Shown here one piece after another: positions 1-8,699 of a DNA stretch of 18,406 nucleotides. The notes under the pieces are model-generated. The model searched no databases. It was not told the DNA's origin and saw only the letters and a program-made list of their open reading frames with translations. The DNA is taken from the NCBI GenBank assembly GCA_052143095.1, contig JBKQTR010000476.1, positions 1-18,406 on the forward strand. The letters run 5' to 3'. The translations under genes were made by a program, and so were the position numbers. Source of the stretch: DAHUYF01 sp052143095. Lineage in GTDB: Bacteria > Pseudomonadota > Alphaproteobacteria > ATCC43930 > CGMCC-115725. The stretch's first letter is position 1. Each line of letters opens with the position of its first letter.

Positions 1-1292
1 GCCCGCATGGCGGACGTTCTGGCGCCGCTCGGCTACGCGCCCACTGCCGCGCCCGACGACGCGGACATGGTGATCCTCAACACCTGCCACATTCGCGAGA
101 AGGCGGCGGAGAAGGTGTTCTCCGAGCTGGGCCGGCTGCGCCCGCTCAAGACGCGCAAGGCCGAAGCCGGCGAGCGCCTGATCCTCGCCGTCGCCGGCTG
201 CGTCGCCCAGGCCGAGGGCGCCGAGATCCTGGCGCGCGCGCCCTATGTCGACATCGTGCTGGGGCCGCAGACCTATCATCGCCTGGGCGAGATGGTGGCG
301 CAGGCGGCGCGCGCCGGCGGCCATGTGCTCGACACCGAGTTCCCCGCCGAGGCCAAGTTCGACTTCCTGCCGGAGGCCGCGGCGCCGCAAGGCGTCTCGG
401 CCTTCCTGTCGGTGCAGGAGGGCTGCGACAAGTTCTGCACCTTCTGCGTCGTGCCCTATACGCGCGGCGCGGAGCTCTCGCGGCCGGCGGCGGCGATCCT
501 CGCCGAGGCGCGCCGGCTCACGGCGCAAGGCACGCGCGAGATCACGCTGCTGGGCCAGAACGTCAACGCCTATCGCGGCACGGCCGAGGGCGGCGCCTGG
601 GGGCTGGGGCGGCTCATCCGGGCGCTCGCCGGGATCGAGGAGCTCCGGCGCATCCGCTACACCACCTCGCATCCGCTCGATGTCGATGACGAGCTGGTGG
701 CGGCGCATCGCGACGTGCCGCTTCTCATGCCCTTCCTGCACCTGCCGGTGCAGTCGGGATCCTCCCGCGTGCTCGCGGCGATGAACCGCCGCCACGATGC
801 CGACGATTATCGTCGCGTCATCGAGCGGTTGCGCCGGGCGCGGCCCGACATCGCCTTCTCCTCGGATTTCATCGTCGGATTTCCCGGCGAGAGCGACGGT
901 GATTTCGCCCAGACGCTGGATCTCGCGCGCGAGATCGGCTTTGCGCAGGCCTTCTCGTTCAAATACAGCGCGCGGCCGGGCACGCCGGCGGCGCAAATGC
1001 CGGACCAGGTGCCGGACGCGGTCAAGACCGCGCGGCTGGCGGAGCTGCAGGCGCTGCTCGCCGAGCAGCAGCGGGCCTTCAACGCCGCCTCGATCGGCCG
1101 CACGCTCGACGTGCTGTTCGAGAAGCGGGGGCGCCATCCGGGCCAGCTTGTCGGCCGCACCCCCTATCTCCAGGCGGTGCATGCGCAAGCGCCCGACCGG
1201 CTCATCGGCGCGCTGGCGCCGGTGCGGCTCACGGCGGCGCTCGCCAACAGCCTCGCCGGCGAGCTCGCAGCGCAAGCGGCGGAGATGCCGGC

Positions 1293-1296
<4 letters not shown>
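1..1296 (+). CDS. miaB: tRNA-2-methylthio-N6-dimethylallyladenosine synthase MiaB (5'-truncated)
   Basis: Radical-SAM methylthiotransferase that converts i6A37 to ms2i6A37 in tRNAs reading UNN codons. The frame is already open at base 1 and the residues before the Met at position 7 read as family sequence (ARMADVLAPLGY), so that Met is internal and the true N-terminus, with the first cluster cysteine (GCQMN region), lies upstream. Counting from that Met, two auxiliary-cluster cysteines are visible at C27 (NTCHIREKA) and C65 (AGCVAQ). The radical-SAM CxxxCxxC is C140/C144/C147 in GCDKFCTFCVVPYTRG. LPVQSGSSRVL and DFIVGFPGE are typical core motifs, and a TRAM-like C-terminal region follows (about 365-420). 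The stop overlaps the phoH start in ATGA. Placement next to phoH-ybeY-corC-lnt matches many proteobacteria. Identity is very secure; only the start is missing. Confidence 0.97.
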
Positions 1297-2283
<987 letters not shown>

Positions 2284-2300
<17 letters not shown>

Positions 2301-2797
2301 CCCCGCCGGCTCGGTCGATATCGATCTGGCCGAGCCCTCGCCCCTCTGGCGCCGTGCGCTGCCGGAGGTGGAGCGCGTCTGCGACCGGGCGGCGCGGGCG
2401 GCGCTTGCCGGCGGCGGCGTGCCGCGCGGCCGGGCCGAGCTCGCCATCGTGCTGGCGGACGACGCGCTGCTGCGCCGGCTCAATCGCGACTGGCGCGGGC
2501 GCGATGCGCCGACCAACGTTCTGTCCTTCGCCGCGAGCGACGGCGCGACGGCGCCGCCGGGCGCGCCGCTGCTGCTGGGCGACGTGGTTCTGGCCTTCGA
2601 GACGGTCGCGGCCGAGGCGCAAGCGCAAGGCAAGCCGCTCGCCGGCCATCTCGCCCATCTCGTCGTCCATGGCGTGCTGCATCTCCTGGGCTTCGATCAC
2701 GAGATCGCCGCCGAGGCCGAGCGCATGGAGGCGCTCGAGACGCGCGTGCTGGTCGGGCTCGGCATCGCCGATCCCTATCGGCTGCCGGAGGCATCGC

Positions 2798-2805
<8 letters not shown>
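2284..2805 (+). CDS. ybeY: Endoribonuclease YbeY (rRNA maturation factor)
   Basis: 173-residue single-strand-specific metallo-endoribonuclease involved in 16S rRNA 3'-end maturation and ribosome quality control. The diagnostic zinc motif HGVLHLLGFDH lies at residues 129-139, with ligands H129, H133 and H139. The family sequence NRDWRGRDAPTNVLSF precedes it. I chose the ATG at 2284 (MTDETDPAGS); the open frame extends to an ATG-like start at 2224, but that would overlap phoH by 77 bp with low-complexity basic residues. With the 2284 start the overlap with phoH is 17 bp, and the 3' end overlaps the CorC gene by 8 bp. The PhoH-YbeY pairing supports a shared RNA-processing function. Confidence 0.96.
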
Positions 2806-3680
<875 letters not shown>

Positions 3681-3688
<8 letters not shown>

Positions 3689-5297
3689 CGCGGGCGGCGA
3701 GATGGCCTTCCGCGCCGTCGGCCCCTTGGCGCCGCTGCAGCGCGGTGCGCTGTGGTGCTCAGGCCTTGCCGGCTGGCGCCGCTACGGCCTCGCCTTGCTG
3801 CTCGGCGCGCTCGCCGCCGCGTCGCTGTCGCCGGTCGATCTCACGCCGGTGCTCGTCATCTCCTTCACCGGCCTGGTCTGGCTCGCCGACGGCTCGCGCG
3901 ACCGGCGCGGCGCCCTGCTGCTCGGCTGGAGCTTCGGCTTCGGCTTCTTTCTCGCCGGGCTCTATTGGATCGCCGCGGCGCTGTTCGTCGACATTGCGCG
4001 ATTCTGGTGGATGGTGCCCGTCGCCGTCGCCGGCGTGCCGGCGGGGCTTGCGATCTTCACCGCGCTGGCGCAACTCGCCGCCTATGAGGCCTGCGAGCGG
4101 CTGCGGCTCGCCGGCAGCGCCCGCATCCTGGTCCTCGCCGCGTGCTGGGCGGCAGCGGAGTATCTGCGCGGCCACGTGCTGACCGGCTTTCCCTGGAACC
4201 TCGTCGGCTACGCCTGGGCCGGCGCCTTCCCCGGCGCCCTTGCCGTGCTGCAATCGACCTCGCTCTTCGGCATCTACGGGCTGAGCCTGCTCACGGTGAC
4301 GGCGGCAGCCTTGCCGGCGCGGCTCGGCGATCTCGGGCGCGGCCGCCTCGGCGCGCCGCTCGCGGCGCTGCTGCTCGTCGCTGCCGCGGCGGCCGGCGGC
4401 GCGTGGCGGCTCGCGGATGCGCCGCGCACCACCGTGCCCGGCGTGATGCTGCGCCTGGTGCAGCCGTCGATCCCCGAGACGCTCAAGAACGACCCGCAGG
4501 CGCTGGGGCAGAACTTCCGGGAGCTGCTGGCGCTGAGCGCGTCGCCGGGCGCGGCGGGGGCGTCCGACATCATCTGGCCCGAGGCGGCGGCGCCGCCGCT
4601 GCTCGAGCGCTATCCCGAGCTGCGCAGCGCCATCGCGCGCGTGATCCCCAAGGGCGGCCTGCTGCTCACCGGCGACGAGCGCGCCGAGCCGCTCGAGGGC
4701 TGGCCGCCGCGCCAGGTCTGGAACAGCCTCGTGGTGCTCGACGATGCCGGCGCCACCATCGCCACTTACGACAAGGCGCATCTCGTGCCGTTCGGCGAAT
4801 ACGTGCCGCTGCGCGGCATCCTGCCGATCGAGCGGATCGTGCCCGGCATCGGCGATTTCGCGCGCGGCCCGGGGCCGCGCACGCTCGACCTGCCGGGGTT
4901 GCCGCCGGTCTCGCCGCTGATCTGCTACGAGGTGATCTTCCCCGACGCGGTGATCGACCCCGCGCATCGCCCGCAATGGCTGCTCAACGTGACCAATGAC
5001 GCCTGGTATGGCGTCAGCTCGGGGCCGTTCCAGCATCTCGCCATCGCCCGCGTGCGCGCTGTCGAGGAAGGGATGCCGCTGGTCCGCGCCGCCAATAACG
5101 GCGTCTCCGCCGTCATCGACGCCTATGGTCGCGTGCTCGCCCGACTCGACCTCGACGCCGTCGGCGTGCTCGACGCGCCGCTGCCGAAGGCTTTGTTGCC
5201 CACACCTTATGAGCGCATGCGCGACACCTTGTTCTGGGGGATGGCACTCGCGCTGCTGGCGATAGCTGGAATCATTTCCCGTTTTGATCGCCGTTAA
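3681..5297 (+). CDS. lnt: Apolipoprotein N-acyltransferase Lnt
   Basis: 538-residue inner-membrane enzyme that adds the third acyl chain to the N-terminal cysteine of lipoproteins. The first about 230 residues are rich in hydrophobic segments, consistent with six or more membrane helices. A nitrilase-like catalytic domain follows. The catalytic triad appears as E301 (IIWPEAAAPP), K365 (YDKAHLVPFGEYVPLRG) and C415 (PLICYEVIFPD), spaced as in characterised Lnt. NVTNDAWYGVSSGPFQH is the conserved C-terminal domain motif. A final hydrophobic helix (WGMALALLAIAGII) anchors the C-terminus. The start at 3681 overlaps the CorC stop by 8 bp; an in-frame ATG at 3702 is an alternative. This is the last gene of the miaB-lnt cluster, and the base composition becomes more AT-rich just after it. 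Confidence 0.97.
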
Positions 5298-5305
5298 GGG
5301 ATCAA
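5284..5305. promoter_or_regulatory. Inverted repeat overlapping the lnt stop
   Basis: TTGATC (5284-5289) and GATCAA (5300-5305) form an exact 6-bp inverted repeat with 10 bases between the arms, spanning the lnt stop codon. It could be an operator for the regulator that follows, or a weak 3'-end hairpin for lnt. There is no T-tract, so it is not a canonical terminator. A 6-bp match can arise by chance. Confidence 0.25.
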
Positions 5306-5350
5306 TTCGCATTATCCGCCGATATTCCACGCTAGAGATCATCACGGTGG

Positions 5351-5379
5351 TTGACCGCATACGATCGCGTGAATTAACT
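5351..5379 (+). promoter_or_regulatory. Candidate promoter of the PraR-like regulator gene
   Basis: TTGACC (5351-5356) resembles an alphaproteobacterial -35 box. After 17 bases comes TTAACT (5374-5379), a weak -10. It lies in the 115-bp gap between lnt and the HTH gene, which is clearly more AT-rich than the surrounding sequence. The start codon is 34 bases downstream of the -10. The -35 is good and the -10 poor, so this is only a candidate. Confidence 0.35.
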
Positions 5380-5412
5380 AAGCCCTGTCTCGGAAGCGTC
5401 GAAGGCGCATTA

Positions 5413-5874
5413 ATGAATCAAAAGCCAACCGTCGGACGCAGGCGCCGCCGCAAGTCAGACAAGCCCAATCCCATCGACGTCCATGTCGGCTCGCGGGTTC
5501 GGTTGCGTCGCACGCTTCTCGGGATGAGCCAGGAGAAGCTGGGCGAGGCGATCGGGCTGACCTTTCAGCAGGTGCAGAAATACGAGCGCGGCGCCAACCG
5601 CGTCGGCGCGAGCCGGCTCTACGATCTCTCGCGGGTGCTCGACGTGCCGGTATCGTTCTTCTTCGACGACATTAATCCCGAGACCGCGGCGGCGGCGTTG
5701 GCCGGGCCCGGCAGCGGCGACGGCGCCGCCCACCGCTATGAGCCCGACCCGATGATGCGGCGCGAGACGCTGGAGCTGGTGCGGGCCTATTACCGCATTC
5801 CGGACGCGCAGATCCGCCGCCGGCTGTTCGATCTCACCAAGGCCATCGCCAACGCCTGCGCCAACAACAGTTAG
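5413..5874 (+). CDS. XRE-family HTH regulator, PraR/PhrR-like
   Basis: 153-residue DNA-binding protein. A basic N-terminal tail (RRRRRK at 9-14) is followed by a Cro/C1-type helix-turn-helix at roughly 24-82: VRLRRTLLGMSQEKLGEA, then GLTFQQVQKYERGANRVG, ending VLDVPVSFFF. The C-terminal half (ETLELVRAYYRIPDAQIRRRLFDLTKAI) matches the short helical tail of alphaproteobacterial PraR/PhrR-type regulators as I recall them. Those are linked to acid response, biofilm and symbiosis control in rhizobia. I chose the ATG at 5413, preceded by GAAGG at 5401-5405; the open frame reaches back to a TTG at 5284 inside lnt, but those residues do not resemble the family. It sits between lnt and metK, a common alphaproteobacterial position. 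Its targets cannot be told from the sequence. Confidence 0.9.
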   Translation: MNQKPTVGRRRRRKSDKPNPIDVHVGSRVRLRRTLLGMSQEKLGEAIGLTFQQVQKYERGANRVGASRLYDLSRVLDVPVSFFFDDINPETAAAALAGPGSGDGAAHRYEPDPMMRRETLELVRAYYRIPDAQIRRRLFDLTKAIANACANNS

Positions 5875-6053
5875 GCGCCGGCCCGGCCCACTGCCGCGAC
5901 AACAAAAAATGGGTTGACGGCGGCCGGCCGGGCTTGCCACATGTCGCTGCTTTCCGCTGCCCCCGCGACGGGCGGGAGCGGATTTGCCGACAAGGCGTTG
6001 ACCATCGCCATCGCGGCTGCTCCGCCGAACGCCAGCACAGGAAGGGATTGACC
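5875..6053 (+). promoter_or_regulatory. Structured leader/promoter region of metK
   Basis: 179 non-coding bases. A TTGACG box at 5914-5919 could be a -35, but the -10 region is poor (CACATG around 5938-5943). Two possible foldings are visible. GCCCGGCC (5881-5888) can pair with GGCCGGGC (5926-5933), with an inner helix 5893-5897/5920-5924. TCCGCT (5953-5958) pairs with AGCGGA (5977-5982), continued by a C-run/G-run helix with single-base bulges. The metK ribosome-binding site AGGAAGGGA is at 6039-6047. I could not match the SAM-II or SAM/SAH riboswitch consensus by eye. Confidence 0.35.
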
Positions 6054-7220
6054 GTGGCCAAGCGCGACTATGTTTTTGCCAGCGAATCCGTCTCGGAAGG
6101 GCATCCCGACAAGGTGTGCGACCGCATTTCCGACGCGGTGGTGGACACCTTTCTCGCCGCCGACCCGCAGGCCCGCGTCGCCTGCGAGACCTTGGCGACC
6201 ACCAACCGCGTGGTGCTGGCGGGCGAGGTGCGCGGGCCGGATGGGGTGACGCCGGAGCGGCTGATCGAGGTGGCGCGGCACGCGATCAAGGACATCGGCT
6301 ACGAGCAGCAGGGCTTCCATTGGAAGCACGCGACGATCGAGTGCTATCTGCACAAGCAGTCCCAAGACATCGCCCAGGGCGTCGATGCCGCCGGCAATAA
6401 GGACGAGGGCGCCGGCGACCAGGGCATCATGTTCGGCTATGCCTGCCGCGAGACGCCGGAGCTGATGCCGGCGCCGATCTTCTACGCGCACGCCATCCTG
6501 AAGTCGCTTGCCGAGGCGCGCCATTCGGGCGCGGCGCCGCTGCTCGGCCCCGACGCCAAGAGCCAGGTGAGCCTGCAGTATGTCGATGCCAAGCCGGTGC
6601 GCGCCACCTCGGTGGTGGTCTCGACGCAGCATGACCCGTCGATCGACCAGGACGAGGTGCGCGAGATCGTCCGGCCGCATGTGCTGAACGTGCTGCCGCA
6701 GGGCTGGATGTGCGACGAGGAGCATTTCTACGTCAATCCCACCGGCCGCTTCGTCATCGGCGGGCCGGACGGCGATTGCGGGCTGACCGGCCGTAAGATC
6801 ATCGTCGACACCTATGGCGGCGCGGCGCCCCATGGCGGCGGCGCGTTCTCGGGCAAGGACCCGACCAAGGTCGACCGCTCGGCCGCCTATGCCGCGCGCT
6901 ATCTCGCCAAGAACGTGGTGGCGGCGGGGCTCGCCGAGCGCTGCACCATCCAGGTCTCCTACGCGATCGGCGTGGCGAAGCCGCTCTCGGTCTATATCGA
7001 CACCGGCGGCACCGGCAAGGTCGACGAGGACAAGCTGTCGAGCGTGCTGCAGGAGCTCATGGACCTGTCGCCGCGCGGCATCCGCACCCATCTCGCCCTC
7101 AACCGGCCGATCTATGCCCGGACCTCCTCCTATGGCCATTTCGGCCGCCCGCCCGAGAGCGACGGCGGCTTCTCCTGGGAGCGGCTCGATCTCGTCGACG
7201 CGCTGCGCCGGGCGTTCTGA
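6054..7220 (+). CDS. metK: S-adenosylmethionine synthase MetK
   Basis: 388-residue methionine adenosyltransferase making SAM from methionine and ATP, cytosolic and normally tetrameric. SESVSEGHPDKVCDRISD at residues 10-27 holds the ATP/Mg-binding His17 and Asp19. GAGDQGIMFGYA starts at 119. GGAFSGKDPTKVDRSAAYAAR is the glycine-rich catalytic motif region. Length is normal for the family. The start is a GTG at 6054 (VAKRDYVFASES), chosen because AGGAAGGGA lies 6 bases upstream and family homology begins there. The frame is open further upstream to 5934, but those residues look non-coding. Its product is the methyl donor for TrmB, encoded directly after it, and for the methylthiolation by MiaB. 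The TGA overlaps the apparent CTG start of trmB. Confidence 0.97.
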   Translation: MAKRDYVFASESVSEGHPDKVCDRISDAVVDTFLAADPQARVACETLATTNRVVLAGEVRGPDGVTPERLIEVARHAIKDIGYEQQGFHWKHATIECYLHKQSQDIAQGVDAAGNKDEGAGDQGIMFGYACRETPELMPAPIFYAHAILKSLAEARHSGAAPLLGPDAKSQVSLQYVDAKPVRATSVVVSTQHDPSIDQDEVREIVRPHVLNVLPQGWMCDEEHFYVNPTGRFVIGGPDGDCGLTGRKIIVDTYGGAAPHGGGAFSGKDPTKVDRSAAYAARYLAKNVVAAGLAERCTIQVSYAIGVAKPLSVYIDTGGTGKVDEDKLSSVLQELMDLSPRGIRTHLALNRPIYARTSSYGHFGRPPESDGGFSWERLDLVDALRRAF

Positions 7221-7942
7221 GCGCAGCACCCGCCGCGGCCGCACCGCGCCGGCGCCTCGTCCATGGCCGCCGCCGCGGCCGCAAGCTGCGGCCGGGCCAG
7301 CAGGCGCTGCTGCAGACGCTGCTGCCGCAGCTCAGCATCGAGCTTCCCGCCGAGGGCGTGCTCGATCCGCGCCGGCTGTTCACGCCGCCGGTCGAGGCGG
7401 TGTGGCTCGAAGTGGGCTTCGGCGGCGGCGAGCATCTCGCGGCGCAAGCGGCGGCGCACCCCGCGGTCGGGCTGATCGGCTGCGAAGTCTTCGAGAACGG
7501 CGTGGTCAAGCTGCTCGCCGAGGCGAAGCGGCAGGCGCTCGGCAATCTGAGGGTGCTCGTCGACGATGCGCGCCTCCTCATCGCGGCACTGCCCGAGGCG
7601 TCGCTGGCGCGCGCCTTCATCCTCTTTCCCGATCCCTGGCCGAAGCTGCGCCACCACAAGCGGCGCATCGTCTCGGCCGAGACGCTCGACCGCCTTGCCT
7701 TTGCGCTGGCCGATGACGCGGAGCTGCGGCTCGCCACCGACGATGCGGATTATCTCGGCTGGATGCTGGAGCGCGCGACGGCGCATCGCGATTTCACCTG
7801 GCTGGCGCGCGGTCCCCGCGACTGGCGCGAGCGGCCCGCCGACTGGCCCCAGACGCGCTACGAGCAGAAGGCGATCGCCGCCGGACGCAGGCCCGCCTTC
7901 CTGCGGTTTCGCCGGCGGGAGCGCGGAGGCGACTCGATTTGA
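7217..7942 (+). CDS. trmB: tRNA (guanine-N7)-methyltransferase TrmB, apparent CTG start
   Basis: SAM-dependent enzyme that makes m7G46 in the tRNA variable loop. LEVGFGGGEHL is the SAM-binding motif I; LFPDPWPKLRHHKRRIV and the C-terminal TRYEQKAIAAGR are family signatures. The only ATG/GTG/TTG available is a GTG at 7358, but the frame upstream still encodes the conserved N-terminal element (GRRRGRKLRPGQQALLQTLL, compare FVRRQGRLTKGQ of E. coli TrmB). I therefore extend the gene to the CTG at 7217, giving 241 residues and a CTGA overlap with the metK stop. This start is an inference: no strong ribosome-binding site is visible, and an ATG-to-CTG base error would look identical. The 7358 start would remove 47 residues. 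The enzyme assignment itself is secure. Confidence 0.88.
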   Translation: MSAAPAAAAPRRRLVHGRRRGRKLRPGQQALLQTLLPQLSIELPAEGVLDPRRLFTPPVEAVWLEVGFGGGEHLAAQAAAHPAVGLIGCEVFENGVVKLLAEAKRQALGNLRVLVDDARLLIAALPEASLARAFILFPDPWPKLRHHKRRIVSAETLDRLAFALADDAELRLATDDADYLGWMLERATAHRDFTWLARGPRDWRERPADWPQTRYEQKAIAAGRRPAFLRFRRRERGGDSI

Positions 7943-7954
7943 AATCTTCGCCGC

Positions 7955-8023
7955 CCCGGCGAAAGCCGGGACCCAGGAGCAAGGGCACGACGCTTGCCCT
8001 GGGTCCCCGCTGGGCGCGGGGAC
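7955..8023. repeat. Three-arm palindromic intergenic repeat
   Basis: A compact set of nested inverted repeats starting 12 bases after trmB. Arm 1 is CCCGGC-GAAA-GCCGGG (7955-7970). The central arm pairs 7968-7983 with 7993-8007: 15 base pairs with one bulged A at 7978, inner loop 7984-7992. Arm 3 is GTCCCCGC-TGGGC-GCGGGGAC (8003-8023). The CCCGGCGAAAGCCGGG...CCTGGGTCCCCGC wording resembles dispersed REP-like palindromes I know from several alphaproteobacterial genomes, but the copy number in this genome cannot be judged from the window. There is no T-tract after it. It may also work as a transcript 3'-end stabiliser for metK-trmB. Confidence 0.7.
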
Positions 8024-8055
8024 CGCGATGGTCGGCGATGGCGGCCATCGCGGGC

Positions 8056-8083
8056 TTGCAGGACGCGGGAAAATGACTATATT
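8056..8083 (+). promoter_or_regulatory. Candidate promoter of the rimP-nusA-infB operon
   Basis: TTGCAG (8056-8061), preceded by C to give the alphaproteobacterial CTTG form, is followed after 16 bases by TATATT (8078-8083), part of CTATATT. This is the best -10-like match in the gap and sits in a local AT-rich patch. Transcription from here would start near 8090 and run through the terminator hairpin at 8130-8154 before rimP. Confidence 0.5.
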
Positions 8084-8100
8084 CCGCAAAAAAGTCCCAT

Positions 8101-8154
8101 AGGCCCGGTTCATCCGGGTCTGCCAAAGGGTGGGCCGAACGGCCCACTTTTTTT
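8101..8154 (+). terminator. Intrinsic terminator with upstream hairpin, probable rimP leader attenuator
   Basis: Hairpin 1 pairs AGGCCCGG (8101-8108) with CCGGGTCT (8114-8121) around loop TTCAT. Hairpin 2 pairs GTGGGCC (8130-8136) with GGCCCAC (8141-8147) around loop GAAC and is followed by seven Ts (8148-8154): a textbook rho-independent terminator. GGCCCG (8102-8107) can instead pair with TGGGCC (8131-8136), which would break both hairpins and act as an antiterminator. The T-tract ends 29 bases before the rimP GTG, leaving no room for another promoter, so the rimP operon must read through it or start inside it. Attenuator-like leaders before rimP are known in proteobacteria; the effector here is unknown. 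It also ends any metK-trmB transcript. Confidence 0.75.
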
Positions 8155-8183
8155 GTTTTCCGACAACGGTCGAAGGGAGCGGC

Positions 8184-8672
8184 GTGGATACCGGCAAGAT
8201 CGAGGCGATGATTGCGCCCTCGCTCGAGGCGATGGGCTACCGCGTGGTGCGCGTCGCCATCACCGGCGGCCGTCGCGCCACCTTGCAGGTCATGGCCGAG
8301 CGCGCCGACGCGCAGGCGATGACAGTCGAGGATTGCGCCGATATCAGCCGCACGGTCTCGGCGCTGCTCGATGTCGCCGATCCCATCGCCGGCGCCTATA
8401 CGCTCGAGGTGAGCTCGCCCGGCATCGACCGGCCGCTGGTGCGGCGCGAGGATTTCGCGCGCTTCGCCGGCTTCGAGGCGAAGGTCGAGCTGAGTGAGCC
8501 GGTCGCCGGCCGCCGCCGTTTCCGCGGCAAGCTGCTCGGCGTCGAAGGCGAGGCGGTGCGCCTGCTGGTCGATGCCGAGCCCGTCGCCTTGCCGCTCGCC
8601 GCGGTGACGCGCGCCAAGCTCGTGCTCACCGACGAGCTGCTGGCGGCGAGCCGCGCCCAACCGCACCATTAG
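8184..8672 (+). CDS. rimP: Ribosome maturation factor RimP
   Basis: 162-residue protein needed for 30S subunit maturation, binding the S12/S19 region of the assembling subunit. The N-terminal alpha/beta domain contains the family signature MTVEDCADISRTVSALLDV, followed by YTLEVSSPGIDRPL. The C-terminal half (about 90-155) is the SH3-like barrel (KLLGVEGEAVRLLV, ALPLAAVTRAKLVL). The GTG at 8184 is chosen because homology begins there and AAGGGAG at 8173-8179 is a good ribosome-binding site; longer open frames run through the terminator hairpin. It leads the nusA-infB operon, and its expression is probably set by the leader hairpins just upstream. It ends 27 bases before nusA. Confidence 0.95.
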   Translation: MDTGKIEAMIAPSLEAMGYRVVRVAITGGRRATLQVMAERADAQAMTVEDCADISRTVSALLDVADPIAGAYTLEVSSPGIDRPLVRREDFARFAGFEAKVELSEPVAGRRRFRGKLLGVEGEAVRLLVDAEPVALPLAAVTRAKLVLTDELLAASRAQPHH

Positions 8673-8699
8673 AAAGTTCGAGAAAGTCGAGAGACGCTC

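Noticed and set aside
5934..6053. In-frame N-terminal extension of metK
   Set aside because: The extra residues have no MetK homology, and a good ribosome-binding site sits directly before the GTG at 6054.
5875..6053. SAM-II or SAM/SAH riboswitch before metK
   Set aside because: I could not find their conserved core sequences or the pseudoknot next to the start codon; only generic helices are seen.
7263..7475. Small plus-strand frame starting at ATG 7263 near the trmB start
   Set aside because: It is in a different frame from trmB, encodes Ala/Arg/Ser-rich filler and does not connect to the TrmB domain, so neither a separate gene nor a frameshift is needed.
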